Positions 1 to 42,018 of a DNA stretch of 64,000 nucleotides are shown here, in pieces. Under the pieces are notes generated by a model. The model searched no databases and had not been told where the DNA came from. It was given only the letters and a program-made list of their open reading frames with translations. Each line of letters begins with the position of its first letter. Position 1 is the first letter of the stretch. The DNA comes from Paraspadella gotoi. Lineage: Eukaryota; Chaetognatha. The translations under genes and the position numbers were made by a program. The stretch is from contig CM119266.1 of the NCBI GenBank assembly GCA_051294375.1, positions 8,332,606-8,396,605 of the forward strand, written 5' to 3'.

Positions 1-929
1 CTTCGTTAAAGTCGCTTTCTACTGTGGGTGAGACACGGGAGGGCGGTAAGTATAATAGTTTTTTTTTGAAAAGTGAAGTTTGTGAAAAAAATATGAAAAC
101 TTTTTTTTTCGCTCCAAGCCGATGTTTTGCTTAAACATTTTGTTAAAGTAAGACTTTTTTAATTCGTTTTAAATCCTATTACAGTCGAATAATACTATTT
201 TTTGCTAGCTTTTTTTTTGTTTCATTTTCGAAAATTTCGAATATTTTTTTTCATCGTCTCGAGTGCAAAATAACAAAAATTTTACTTTGAGGTATTGCAT
301 CGCATCGAATCGAACGACAGGAATCAAACGATAGGGATATAAATCTCTTATGTATTATTATTAATATTACATCAAATTGTTGCTAGTTACCATTAGTTTT
401 CCCTATATAGTAACATCGAATCTGCTCCGTCTTAAGTTTGACCAACTGACTGGCTTATTGATTGCTTGACTGATTGACTTACTCGCTGAGAAGCTAGTTT
501 TAAAGCCTCGTCTATTAATCTAATTTGCATATTGCCGTTTTCACGCCGCTGACGGATTCTTAAGCGGAATCTAGTTGAAAAAAAAAAATCAAATCAATGA
601 CTCGATTGGAATGACGGACAGACGGATTTAGAATCTAAATCCAAGTCGGCTGAGAGATTAAACCGTAAAAGGGAGAAAAAAAGCAACTAACCGTTTCGTC
701 GGTTTAGAGAACAATGTGGGAAATTATTCATTTTCTTTAAGATGATAACATGACCTGTTGCCACACCCGGCTCTGATAACGACTTATTTACAAGCCTTTG
801 AAGCTTACTTGACCGATTTCCAATCGGCGCTAATATAATGTGGCCTGCTGAAGTCGTAACCCACATTTACATACTCATGGTCATATGATCTTGGCTGAGG
901 TTTTGTTGTTACATGATTGATTTGCTAAT

Positions 930-1245
930 ATTACTGTTTGCCTACTTTTTGCCATTTCTCTAGCTTCTACAGCATTTAGGTTGCTGTTTTGCCTACTTTC
1001 TGCCATTTCTCTCGCTTCTACAGCATCCAGGTTGCTGTTTTGCCTACTTTTTGCCATTTCTCTAGCTTGTACAGCATCCAGGTTGCTGTTTTGCCTACTT
1101 TTTGCCATTTCTCTAGCTTCTACAGCATCCAGGTTGCTGTTTTGCCTACTTTTTGCCATTTCTCTAGCTTCTACAGCATCCAGGTTGCTGTTTTGCCTAC
1201 TTTTTGCCATTTCTCTAGCTCCTACAGCATCCAGGTTGCTGTTTT
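930..1245. repeat. 51-bp minisatellite, about six copies
   Basis: A 51-bp unit (core GCCATTTCTCTAGCTTCTAC) is repeated about six times with few changes. Because 51 is divisible by three, frames stay open on both strands, giving a 17-residue repeat (MAKSRQNSNLDAVEARE) on minus. It lies downstream of the LRR exons. I see no splice evidence that it is coding. Confidence 0.85.
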
Positions 1246-1857
1246 TCTGTTCTTACTGTTTCCGTGCAGCAACATGAGACGTAAGACGTTGATGCTGGAA
1301 AGTGCGTTGTTGGAGACGTCGAAGAAAACGATGGGAGTCGTAGAGGCGCCGAAGATGGCGTTCTGGGCAGGGGGGGGGGGCAAAATGGCAAAAAGGAGGG
1401 AGTATGGCATTATAGGAGAAAATAACAATTAGAGGGAAGGGAGATGGCATCTTTAAAATTGGAGGAAGGACAGAAGGGGAACATGGCAAAAGGAGAGGGA
1501 GACTGAATTGAAGGAAGGGAAGATGGCAGAAAGGAGTTCATGGGGAAAGGAAGATGGCAGAAAGAGGGAAGAAGGACGATTGCAATCTTGACAACAAAAA
1601 CAACAACTACAACAACAGCGACATCAAACTCACGTAATGAAATCCGTAAATTTTATTTTCGGCCAAATTAAGTCTTCGTAAAGATTTCATTCCGCTCAAG
1701 CTTTTGATTGGCACGAAGCGGATAAGGTTGTCTGAAATTGATTGGTAAGATGATTGTTTGATTGAGAGACTGATTGAATGATTTAACGATTGGTGCAGTC
1801 CATCGGAAACGAAATATAATTTTCTTCATCATCATTATTATTTACTCCATGATTATC

Positions 1858-1866
1858 ATCCTAATT

Positions 1867-1918
<52 letters not shown>

Positions 1919-1932
1919 GCATCATCATCATC
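1858..1932. repeat. (ATC)n microsatellite
   Basis: An almost pure ATC run abuts the 3' side of LRR exon 5 at 1936. A looser GAT/GAC-rich stretch continues from about 2170 to 2440 inside the neighbouring LRR intron. Confidence 0.9.
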
Positions 1933-1935
1933 AAC

Positions 1936-4205
1936 CTTGCAGATCCAACGCGACGAGGTTCTTGAGCGGCGCCAACGCTCGGGCGGGGAAAACTTGGACT
2001 CGATTTCCGGTCAAATCGAGAAAAGCTAAGGAGGCGGCGACGGCGGCGAAGGCGGCGGAGTCGAGGGCGGAGATGGCGTTGTGGGCGAGGTTTAGGCGAG
2101 AGAGGGCGGTGGCGGTGAAGGCGGCTTGAGAAGGTGGGGGTGAGGAATGAGGGTGGCGGTTGTAGTGGCGGTGGGTGGTGAGGATGATGATGATAATGAT
2201 GATAAAAAAGGATGGTGAAGATGATAATGATGATGATTTTTGATAATGAAGACGACGACGATGATAATGATGATTAGGACGATGATGATGACGATTATTT
2301 GGATGATGACGATGATAATGCTGAATGACTATGATGATTACGACGACGATGACAATGATAAAGATTAAAGAATAAGCTGATTAATGATGATCATGACAAC
2401 TTGTACTAGATCGAGAAGAAGACGCCCATGATGAAGATGATGATTATTATTTAGAGGACGATTAAGGCAAGGATTCCATAGACCAATGCAATATGCTCCT
2501 CCTCCACCTGCTTCGATGGAAAGGATTCCATTGGCCGAGAGATCCAAATCCCTCAGAGAAGTCAAACCTCGAATCGCGAATGGAATCGAAGTCAGTCGGT
2601 TGCGACGAAGGTTTAAAGTTTCTAGGGTCGACTAAGAAAAATGGGGGGGGGGAGAAGTGATAGAGGGGGAGAAATGGTAAGGGGGGAGAAGTGATAAAAT
2701 ATTAGAAAGTGATGAGTAGTCGCTAATGATAAAACTAGCGCGTATTTCTTGCGTCCAATAGCATGCGACATGTGACATCGCATCGATTTTTCTTAAAAAT
2801 GACTATTTTACTGATTAATTTACTGATTGATTGAATTACTCTTTGTTTTATTTGATAAAATTACTAGTGTAGCAGCACGACCGTTCTTTCCCTCGTCTCA
2901 ATGGCTGAGCAGGATAAATCATCTTATTTCAACCGTGAGACCTGGGTTCAATCCCTGGTGTATCCCGGTTCTGGCTTAAACGTGACGGAAACGGTTTAAA
3001 CGTGCCAGTGACAGTGAGGCGGTCACTGAGGGTCCGCAGCCCCTATGCCAGCTGGTTAGGTACCCCGTTACCCGGGTATCACAGGCAATCATCCCCTTGC
3101 CATCCTAGCATCTTTATCCATCCATCCATCCATCCGTCCGTCCATCCAACCTCTAATCCTTGAAACGCGTCTCGACTTTAACCAAAGAATTTTGTTCGAA
3201 ATCGATGACTTTTGTTTTTCACGTTGACGAAAGCGGAATTTCTGAGAATCGAGATGGCGTTGAAGTCGAAGCGGAGAGACGCCCATACTAGAAAAAAATA
3301 ATAAAATAAAAATATTAAATGAATTAAGAAATGAAATAGAATGGTTTAGCGACCGAACGGAAGGGCAATTATTAAATTCGTGTTATTTTTATGAAAATTG
3401 CAAAATTATATGTTTTACTATGATATTGGTATAACCAATACAAAATTATATGATATAATTATTTAATCAATAAGCTATCCTGCCTTTTACTTTGGACAGA
3501 CTATGGTTGTTTAAGGCCTCCATCACTCTTACAAGATAATGACATAGCAGATCCCTGCTAGCTTTCAATCAAGACTTTCTCAGTCTTGTTTATTCACTCC
3601 CAGAGTTTTTGGCTTCCCTATCAAGAATGTTTTAATTAAAAAAAAATTAAACTAATTTTTTTTGAAAAATAATACGATAAAGCTTAATATATTTTACTGT
3701 ACAAAATTATAAATCCAATTATTAGATCTTTATACACATTGATTATTAATATATGATAAGGAGAGGGATCTAATCATGTTTAGCATTTTGCAAACTTTTT
3801 TGTCCGATTTACTTTTTCGACCGATAGAGGCGTTGAAGGCGGGAATCGTCGTCATCGCTTTTCCGCCACATTTGATGACGTCGAGGGCGCAATCGCATTC
3901 CGCCACGACCCCTGTGGACAACAATAACAATAACGATACGTTGAAACAAAAATAATATTATTAAAAGGAAAAACATCAATAAGGGGAAAAGCTCTCAGCC
4001 TATTAATAAGATTTTGTTTTGTTGATGATTACAAGTTTACAACTCTTTATTAATAACTAATCTTACTAAAAAACTTAAAAGGTTTTAAACAATAATTAGG
4101 TATCTATCGTTGTATGGACTCACCGGGACAAAGGCTGTGCGAGAAAGGAACGAAGTTGAAGAATAAAACGATGACGACGACGACGACGAACACGACACCT
4201 TTCAT
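1936..4205 (-). CDS. Secreted leucine-rich-repeat protein, 5' part (five exons; 3' end not found)
   Basis: Exons in minus order are 4205-4124, 3911-3813, 3287-3223, 2631-2508 and 2124-1936, joined by GT-AG introns with matching phases (1,1,0,1). The start ATG at 4205 opens a signal peptide: MKG, a run of valines, then FNFVPFSHS. Exon 2 carries a cysteine-containing LRR N-cap (ECDCALDVIKCGG). Exons 3 to 5 give repeats with the L..L.L..N.I pattern, for example FDFNAISILRNSAF, LETLNLRRNRLTSIP, LRDLDLSANGILSIE, LSRLNLAHNAIS and LAFLDLTGNRV. The product should be exported or at the cell surface, with LRRs binding a protein partner. Exon 5 ends in phase 1. A possible next exon at 1-21 follows a good acceptor and keeps phase, but is too short to trust. 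The specific family cannot be told from this part. Confidence 0.75.
2875..3130 (+). mobile_element. tRNA-derived SINE-like element
   Basis: A tRNA-like head with a B-box-like GGTTCAATCC is followed by an unrelated body of about 150 bp. It ends in short tandem repeats (ATCC)n at 3116-3140, typical of a SINE tail. It lies in an intron of the minus-strand LRR gene. Confidence 0.5.
3425..3626 (+). repeat. Dispersed ~205-bp repeat, copy 1
   Basis: It starts with a small palindrome (ATTGGT...ACCAAT) and contains GGCCTCCATCACTCTTACAA and ATTCACTCCCAGAG. It ends near GGCTTCCCTATCAA. The same string recurs around 17.2, 37.0, 37.2 and, inverted, 44.5 kb, so this is an interspersed family. No coding capacity is visible. 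Confidence 0.7.
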
Positions 4206-4374
4206 CGTTCATTATCTTTTTTATAAACAAACGAAGTTAAATGTTAGTTTATTTTATGTACCGGAAATAAATTTCGTTTTTCGAATTGTTTGTTCACATT
4301 TTTCTTGTACAATCGTCGTTTTCATATGGGAAAAATTATTTCCTTCCTTTGCAGCAATGTGAATCACGTAAAAG

Positions 4375-4377
<3 letters not shown>

Positions 4378-4426
<49 letters not shown>

Positions 4427-4491
4427 TTGTCACTAAAAGGATTCGCATTAATCAACAAAAATCTTCGAAGCCCTCATATACGTTAAAAAGG

Positions 4492-4546
<55 letters not shown>

Positions 4547-4607
4547 GCACTTTACACGTTACACTTATCAGCGAGGAACAAATTTTATAGGGTTCGTTTG
4601 AGAATCA

Positions 4608-4672
<65 letters not shown>
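4378..4672. repeat. (CT)n then (GA)n arrays in the space between two genes
   Basis: A CT tract at 4378-4428 is followed by GA tracts at 4497-4542 and 4607-4672. They fill the spacer between the divergent LRR gene (start 4205, minus) and the small gene starting at 4808 (plus). The two GA blocks share flanking sequence (ATTTTATAG and GAATCAGGAG), which suggests a local duplication. Confidence 0.85.
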
Positions 4673-4676
<4 letters not shown>

Positions 4677-4807
4677 GGGGAGAGAGACTGACTCTTTTAC
4701 ACTTATGAAGAGAGGAACAAATTTTATAGTTTTCGGTGGAGAATCAGGAGTGGCCGGCTTTCGATCGTTTACAACTAATTTACCCGTTGGTAGTTAATTA
4801 ACTAATC

Positions 4808-5556
4808 ATGAGGCAATATTTAAGTAAGAGTAATATTACTTCGTTAAATATTTGTTTACCTTTTTCATTTCAGAAGAGAAAGAGGATTTCATCAACGCTG
4901 TAACGAGACAGAGCAACAGATTTAACGCGGTCAGTTTTTACTGCTGTTGTTGTTGTTGTTGTTGTTTTTGTTGATGTAATTGTTTTTTCTTCTGTTGTGT
5001 AATATGATATAACCCAATGCACATTTATCCATTTGTTCAATTAATAAGCTATCTTGCCCCTCGTAACATAATGTCAATATGTCATTTGGTAAGAAAAATA
5101 ACGAAGTTTATGAGGGAATGTTTACAATTTTCATTATTTAGTAAAATTTTACTTTTAATTTTCTTATTATTACAATATACTTCGTTCATTTTAATTGTCT
5201 TAACGACTTTATTCGCGACTTTTGTTTTCTCAGGTTTTAGACCACAAGGAGGCGACGCTGAAGCATCCGCTCTCGAGGACGAGAAATACCATCACGCCCT
5301 TCATCACAAACGCAAAAACGACTTGCGGAATATTTTTCGACAGGCGGCAGGTTGTTGATGCTTGATGTTTGCTGTTCATTCTTTCCTTCATTCATTCATT
5401 CATTCATTCATTCATTCATTCATTCATTCATTCATTCATTCATTCATTTATTCATTCATTCATTCATTCATTCATTCTTTTTCTCCCCAGTACCACGGTC
5501 ACTTGGATTTCGGGATTCCCGCCGCTGATCTCGTCAAGTGGAGATCTTCCTATTGA
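4808..5556 (+). CDS. Unrecognised 84-residue protein, four exons
   Basis: Exons are 4808-4823, 4874-4929, 5234-5350 and 5491-5556 (stop TGA), with donors GTAAGA, GTCAGT and GTTGTT and three CAG acceptors. The phases fit (1,0,0) and the joined frame is open throughout. The product starts MRQYLKEKEDFINAVT, is basic and polar, and has no signal peptide or membrane segment. It ends in YHGHLDFGIPAADL and a WRSSY terminus. Two AATAAA signals follow at about 5893-5906. I do not recognise the family. The first exon is only 16 nt and is the least certain part. Confidence 0.55.
5381..5478. repeat. (ATTC)n microsatellite
   Basis: About 24 units of ATTC lie just before the acceptor of the last exon of the small gene, so they form part of its pyrimidine-containing intron end. 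Confidence 0.95.
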
Positions 5557-5892
5557 GAGTCAGACATTTGCGAAACAAAGGAAATTTAAAAAAAAATCGG
5601 ATAAATATTAATTCTTAATAAAAAAAAATATTAATCTTCGTCTGAGACAGAATACTTTTAATCTACGCAAGAAAATTACTTACTTTATACTGACTTGACT
5701 ACGAAAAGAAAATTAATTGTATAGTATTATTACAAGACTACGTCGAGAGAATTTTGTATTTAACTGAATGTATTATATTAACTTGAGCGTGCTTCCTCGG
5801 CCTTTTTCTCGTCTAAATCGCCATCTTTTGTCAATTGCGCGTGATTATTTTTCGTTTCTCTTACATTTTGTATAAACATTTTAAATAATATT

Positions 5893-5906
5893 AATAAATG
5901 AATAAA
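5893..5906 (+). terminator. Polyadenylation signals of the small gene
   Basis: Two AATAAA hexamers occur at 5893 and 5901, about 340 bp after the stop codon at 5556. Nothing else coding is seen between 5557 and 6600, which is AT-rich. Confidence 0.5.
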
Positions 5907-6684
5907 ACGGATTTTCTACAATATATTGTTTTATTCTCTTTTTCTGTCAACTCGCAGAAAGGCAAACAATTTCGAGTTTGACTTTTGTCTAGTATTCAGT
6001 TCACTCAGAGATGTCACTTTCGTTCAATGGCGAGCTGTAATTTTTTGTGATTTAAGAAAAAGAACAACGTTTTTATTCAAGATAAGACTACTGAGATTTT
6101 TAAATATGTTTAAAAGTGTTTATATTCGTAACACAAACAGTTCTCTGTAATATATCGATCCGCTCTAAAAATTTCAATCACGTCGTTAGAAAACTAAAAG
6201 AAGCAAATGGAATGTAATACTTTTTCTCAGCTTAAGTATTTACGATCAGCATAAAAAAAAAAGTTTTAAATTTTATAAACTTTTATTTCTAGGGACATAG
6301 GTTTCGATTTAAATACCAGTCCTTTATATAATCTTAAGAGTTCGAGTACAAAATTATATCGTCAAAAAAAAAAATATCAATTCTCGGGATTATCAAGTTT
6401 CTTCTAAAGTTTATGGCTAAATTAGTAAATACGGGTTCGACGAAAGCGAAGCTGGTTTAGAATTTAGACGCGTTCTTTTCGCGGAGATCATTGTTTATAT
6501 AACAATCTCAACGGTGGTCTTGTAATTTATTTGGATTATTTAACATTGATTTAATAAGTAAAAAATAATTTGAAAACTCTTTTTTTTTGCCTGGAAATTA
6601 AAAACAATTCATTTGGGGAAGTTCCGCTTTTGCTCAAAAAACCTCTCGACGCTTTTCAATCCATTCTCTTGGACAAACTACCCC

Positions 6685-6835
6685 TTGAGACCGCCTCTAC
6701 TCCCGCCCTCCACTCCAGCCTCCACCCCAGCCTCTACTCCCGCCCTCCACTCCAGCCTCCACTCCAGCCTCCACTCCAGCCTCTACTCCAGCCCTCCACT
6801 CCAGCCTCCACTCCAGCCTCTACTCCAGCCCCTCG
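6685..6835. repeat. 12-bp CTCCACTCCAGC minisatellite before the innexin start
   Basis: Degenerate 12-mers (CTCCACTCCAGC, CTCTACTCCAGC) run up to 10 bp before the innexin ATG. They are open in two frames, including the innexin frame, but no ATG precedes them in that frame back to about 6613. I treat them as 5' leader rather than protein. Confidence 0.8.
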
Positions 6836-6843
6836 CCAACCAA

Positions 6844-10993
<4,150 letters not shown>

Positions 10994-11136
10994 GGGGACG
11001 ACGAGCGGAACTTTAAGGGATCGATGCGGTTTTTTTGGGGGTCTCGGTTTTTTTTTATTTTGATGTTTTGACGCAATAATGACAAAAATGATAATTAACA
11101 AAAAAAGCGTTTATATAAAACCAATTATCACCGATT

Positions 11137-11142
11137 AATAAA
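11137..11142 (+). terminator. Polyadenylation signal of the innexin gene
   Basis: AATAAA lies 144 bp after the innexin stop codon. No other AATAAA is closer to that stop. Confidence 0.6.
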
Positions 11143-11810
11143 ATTGTGCAAATATAATTTATGCTTTTTTTTATTGCAACAAATCTATTCTCGTTGTAGA
11201 CCCCTGACTATTTGAGCGTACAACCCCGGTGGCATAAAAGTCCTCATTCTAGTTTCCCCCGCCGAGTGGCCTGGGGTTAGCCTCATATGGGACGGAACGT
11301 GATTGACGGCCGCCAACTGTAATTCGATAGGCGGTAATTTGTCCTGCTTTCTGGTCATTGAACTGTCAAACCTAAGGGTTGGTTCCCTCAACCTATCTCG
11401 AGTTGTTATAACATTGGCGTTCGTCGTATTTTTCCAGTTTCACCAGCTGCTATACATGAGCTGAACAGTGAACATGAAGTAAAATGACTAATTAATTAAT
11501 TTATAATTAATTAATTAATTTATAATTTATAACTTAGTGTTAAGTACGAATCATCGAAGGAACGATTTGTATTTCTGATCAGGGGGGAAAGTTTTAAGTC
11601 ATAACCCTGTAGTCGGTTTGTATTTGTACGCACATGGTGTGCTTTTAAAAAAACTTTTCGCTTTCACTCAGTTTTTGTGAATATCGCACCCGATAAAAAA
11701 GGCCTCACTATTCTGCTCTGGTCCGTTGTGAAAGTTTTCGTTGAATTCTCACTTGACGCTGAAATTGTCGGAACCAGTGAAACTAATGAGGGAATTGTGA
11801 TGAGACACGC

Positions 11811-11858
<48 letters not shown>

Positions 11859-12212
11859 CTGTAGGGAGGGAAGTATCGAGAGAGAGAGAGAAAAAGACAG
11901 AGACAGAGACATGAAAGCGAAAATACCGAGGAGGAACTCCCATGAAAGGAAAAGAGAAAGAAACAAAGTTTAAATTTGTTTTCTTTTTCCATCAATTATT
12001 CACAAAGGCGCCTTCGCATCTGTGAACCAAAAAAAAAAACCCCATACAATTGGTCTCGCATAATAATTACCAATTAAAATTCTGAATGCTTTTTTTCCCG
12101 CCTGCTTTATTTCCATGCTTCCTTATCTCTCAGCTACTTTATTTTCAAAGTGCTTTTTTATAAAAACTTATTAAACCTCAGAGGAAAACATCTACTTTGT
12201 TTTATTATTTTT

Positions 12213-12593
12213 AATCTGGTATGAAAGACCGAATCAATAATAAACTTTTACTAATAACACCTGCTTTGTTTTAATCTACTTCATTTCCAATCTGTATTTT
12301 TTAAGGCTCTTTTTTTTTACAGCTCCTTCATTTTCAAGCTCCTTTTTTGGACTCTTTATTGCGAGCGTTTTTTTTTTACTTGTTTTTTTTTTCAACCTGC
12401 TTATTATTATTATTTTCTAATCTGGTATGAAAGACCGAATCAATAATATTACTAATAACACCGCTTTGTTTTAATCTACTTCATTTCCAATCTGTATTTT
12501 TAAGGCTTTTTTTTTTACAGCTCCTCATTTTCAAGCTCTTTTTTGACTCTTTATTGCGACGTTTTTTTTTACTTGTTTTTTTTTTCAACCTGC
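12213..12593. repeat. 206-bp direct tandem duplication, second copy 13 nt shorter
   Basis: Copy 1 (12213-12400) and copy 2 (12419-12593) share AATCTGGTATGAAAGACCGA and everything up to TTTTTCAACCTGC. Differences are mostly single-base losses in copy 2, for example ACCTGC to ACCGC and CTCCTTC to CTCCTC. The surrounding region 11150-12700 has no supported gene; a GA tract lies at 11814-11851. Confidence 0.8.
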
Positions 12594-12713
12594 TTTATTT
12601 TAAAGTGCTTTACTTCGTAGTTTTTTTTCCTTTGCCGTTTATTTCATAGCCGATTTTACCTTCCAAGCTGCTTGATTTCCAAACTGCTTTAATTTGAAGT
12701 TGCTTTATCTCAG

Positions 12714-12784
12714 CGCTTCATCGAATTCGCCGGACGTGGAATCGACAGCGCCCCTCTCCCCCTTTCTCCCCTTTTCGCAGAGAG
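12714..12784 (+). CDS. Weak candidate coding exon in an otherwise empty region
   Basis: A CTCAG acceptor at 12713 and a GTGAGA donor at 12785 bound 71 nt that read RFIEFAGRGIDSAPLPLS in the open frame, with exon-like GC content. A GC-rich block at 13310-13660 could hold the next exon (a CAG acceptor near 13334 fits phase 2), but it is open in several frames on both strands. No start exon or known domain was found, so this may not be a gene. Confidence 0.25.
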
Positions 12785-13689
12785 GTGAGACAAAGCGGAT
12801 GGAATATTTGCTCTCCGCGTTCGGACGGATGTATTAGTAATGGCGGTGGCGGCAGACGGTGGCGGGAAAACTCGGCAGAAGATGGCGGCTTACGTCGGTG
12901 ATGATTGATAAAAAAAAAAAACAAAAACAAAAGGGACTTAATTTTTTATATTAAAAATTCTCGTTTTTTTTTTAAATTTATTTTTAAAACTTGATTAACT
13001 TTTCATGCAGTATATTCTAAATCTTACAGAACTTAAAATAGAAATTCCTGACTCGTAAATCCAACGATAAACAATCCAAATGTACCAAAACTTGATATAT
13101 ATTTAATGAAAAAAAAACTATTGCATGTCTGTTTTTAATAGTAATTTTATGAATCTACATGAAATGTTCTTAAATTCTTATTTCTGACAGTTCCAATATT
13201 TCTGTTATTATAACGGATACACGTAAATTTACCAACATAAATGTACACAAACTAAACTAAACTAAACAAGGAAAAACTCGACTGGACACAAAAATCTAAA
13301 ACAAAAAACTTGTCAGCGGGTAAGGGAGACAGGACCATCTGCAACAGCTCTTTGCCTTCCCGCCGCTGCCGGTTGAGCATCAGCGGCAGCAGCAGGAACG
13401 ACGACGCAGCGAGAACGCGTCCGCCCTCCTCCCCCTCGTCCTGAAGCGGAGGAAGAGGAGCGACTGTGACTCCCACTTCAGCGGCAGTATTGGTTATGAG
13501 CGACGCTTTTCCGCAGCGGCGGACGCGCTCGCTGCAGCGGCGGCCGCGACGGCTGCGGCTACGGCTGCGGCGGCAGCGGCCGAGCTTCATGAAAGCACAA
13601 TCGTTCGTCGCAGTCTCTCCGCCATCGTTGCGTTACGAGCCTCAATTCTATAGGGAGAGGACGGAAACCTTCTGTTTTTTTTTTTTTTT

Positions 13690-14155
13690 TGTTTGAATCG
13701 TCTCTCTCTTTATCTTTGTCTCCATCTCTGACCTCGTCAACATCTATATCTTCGTCGCTATCTCTATCTCTCTCGTCATCTCTATCTCATCTGCTTCATC
13801 TGTTTAATCGAGATTTTTCGTGTTGTTTACGTTTCGTGTTTTTATCCGCATCAATGACGCTCGCAAGCTCTCAGTCGACGCTCGCTTGCTCTGTAATGAA
13901 CGATTATTCGATTAATGTTTCTCTCTGTCTCTCTTTCTCTCTTTCTCTCTTTTCTCTCTTCCCTCCCTTCTTTCCCTCCTCTCTTCTCCCTCTCCCTTCT
14001 CCTTCTCCTCTCTCTCTCTCTTCTATTTCTCCTTCACTATCTTCTCTCTCTCTCTCTCTCTCTCTCCTCTCCTCTCTCTCTCTCTCTCTCTCCTCTTTCT
14101 CTCCTCTCCTTTTTCTCTCTCTTCTCTCTCTCTCTCTCTCTTCTCCCTCTCTCTC

Positions 14156-14187
<32 letters not shown>

Positions 14188-14429
14188 CCTTCTTTACCCC
14201 CCCCTCTCTCTCTCTTTCTCTCCCCTCCTCTCTCTCTCTCTCTCTCCTCATCTCTATCTCTCTATCTCTCTCTCTGCCTTCCTTTCTCTCTCTATCGATC
14301 AATGCGAGTCCTGTCTTGACTTTTAGTCTAAACCCGTTTATATTTTTTTTCTCTTTCATGTAAACGGCTACTTTAGACTCAGCGGGTCCGAAGGATTTAA
14401 GAGTAATCCAGTCGAGCGAGAAAGAGAGA

Positions 14430-14491
<62 letters not shown>

Positions 14492-14812
14492 GAGAGAGAG
14501 AGTGAGGTGGGGGAGAAGGAATGAGTTTCGGGTTCAGAGTCCAGGTTGTTTGATTTTAGGGTTGAAGGTTTTTGGGTCTAAGGAATTGGGGTGAGGGTTT
14601 GGGGTGAGGGGGATTAATGGGCTTAGTAGAGTTGGGAGAGAAAGGTTTTTCGGGAATGTCAAAGTCAGATATTATATATGGTAGAGAAAAAAAATGACAT
14701 TATGATATGATATTAAGAGTGACAGAACGAAAGAATAAAATTGGCAGCTTGGATGATAACGGTAATATTTTTTTGGCAAAAAATTCAGGAATAAAAAAAA
14801 TGAAAGAGAGGA

Positions 14813-14900
<88 letters not shown>
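13690..14900. repeat. Pyrimidine-rich block, then (GA)n and (GAAA)n arrays
   Basis: A 600-bp block of CT-rich sequence (13690-14310) is followed by GA repeats (14419-14505) and about 23 units of GAAA (14806-14900). From 13690 to 15500 I see no gene. About 15280-15480 carries imperfect CGGCGAAATCTA repeats and is probably the 5' leader of the tau-like gene. Confidence 0.9.
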
Positions 14901-14905
<5 letters not shown>

Positions 14906-15522
14906 TTAAAAAAAGGGTGGAAAAGAACGAGTAAAAAAACCTAATTTAATTTAAAAAAAAAATTAAATAATCGGCGGAGTGTAAAAAAATATTTGACTTC
15001 CCGACCTGGATTTCAATTACGGGCCCTCTTCTCGTTATTTCGTTAGTATTAATTTTTAAGTTAATTAGTTTGAATAAAATCTTCTACGATTCTCGGAGGT
15101 CACAAAACCTTTTTTTTCTTTTACTTTCTTCTTCTTTTTTCCTCAAACAGAAAGACAGTTTCTCCCGAAAGAATTTCGACCAACGGTTATACAAATAAAA
15201 GTTTTTCATTTTCCTAAAAAAAAAAAAATTTTTTTTTGTTAACAGAAAAAATTTACAAAAAAAAAAAAATCTTTGCCCTACAAAGTTGAAAGATCTACGA
15301 CGAAGACACTTGATTCCACGGCGAAATCTACGGCGAAATCTACGGCGAAATCAATCGTTTCTCGTCGCATCAACTGCGAAATCTAGGATCATCTCAGAGG
15401 CGAAATCTACGGCGAACCTCACGTCTTATCTCATCATCTTTGCGACGAAATCGTCGCCGACGAATCCATCTCTCTAGCGAACAACAACAACAACAACAGC
15501 AACAACAACAACGACGATCGAA

Positions 15523-18986
<3,464 letters not shown>

Positions 18987-19757
18987 AAAGTTAAAGGTTG
19001 AAGAGAAATTTGAAAGAGATTTGAATGTCGAAAAGTGAAAATTAAAAAAAAAAAGACAAAATGAAAAGAGAGAAAAAGTTTTGTCAAATCGGACGACAAT
19101 CTTAATCTCCCCCCCCTCCCTCCCCCCCAGACCGAAATTGGGATTTTATTTTTCACTGAATTTCGAGAAAGATGGCGAAGTCGAAAAGAGAGATAGAGAG
19201 GGAGACGATTTGTGTGTGTTGATCGGAGAGGCTTTTGGATTTTTTACGCCAGCGAGATTAAGATTCTGTGATGTCGGAAGTGTCAAATTTGCACCTGGTT
19301 TATTATTATTAATATACACGTCTTAATATGTCAATTTAGTTGGGTTTTTTTTCCCGTAAAATCTACTTCGTCAAGGGAAGAGATAAGGCCCAAGAAATTT
19401 TAATGCGGAATTGGTAAAGTGATAGTTAAATTAGTTCGTAGTTACCACACATTTTTTCACCGTCTTTTATTTGTAAAATCTCATTATTGTTCAAAATAAT
19501 ATTTATTTGTTCCTATTAATTAGTTTAGCCGAACCTTTGTTTTAGTTGTGAGGTTAACTTTTTGTTTCCCGTCTTGACCTAAAAAATTAATTTGGGTTTA
19601 TTCTAATGACGACCACATCAATTTGCCTGTTGAAGGAATATATTGGTGTTATTCAGTTCATATTATCTACGCCGTGAAATGTGGACAATGATATGCAAAA
19701 AAAGGCATCCTTGTTTGACTTTTGTCAGTTTGTGATAAAAAAAAAATAAGTTCACTG

Positions 19758-41649
<21,892 letters not shown>

Positions 41650-41938
41650 CTTTCTTGTTTACAATGAATAATCACATCCTTGTGAACCAGAAATTACGTC
41701 TTTTTATTACATTGAAAGCTGGAAATGAGTGCTATCTCGTTTACTTTATTCTTCAAAGTCTTCTTTCGGTTTCTCTCGTTCACTCATTTTTCGCGTTTTA
41801 AGATTGAGATATTACGTAGCTAATATCCTTTTATTTTATTAATTTTATATAACTAATAATCTATATAGAATCAATGAACGTAGATCGAGAGAAAAAAAAA
41901 TTGCCTGAATGCTTTACGCAAATAGTTTAGCAATTCTT

Positions 41939-42018
<80 letters not shown>

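Noticed and set aside
1-21. Possible next exon of the LRR gene on minus
   Set aside because: The acceptor and phase fit, but 21 nt at the window edge give no recognisable sequence, so it was left out of the model.
6613-6843. In-frame Pro/Ser-rich extension upstream of the innexin ATG
   Set aside because: There is no ATG in that frame and the sequence is a 12-bp minisatellite. Innexins need a short N-terminus for the pore.
13252-13590. 112-residue minus frame in a GC-rich block
   Set aside because: Plus and minus frames are equally open and Arg/Ala-rich, with no motif or convincing splice pair.
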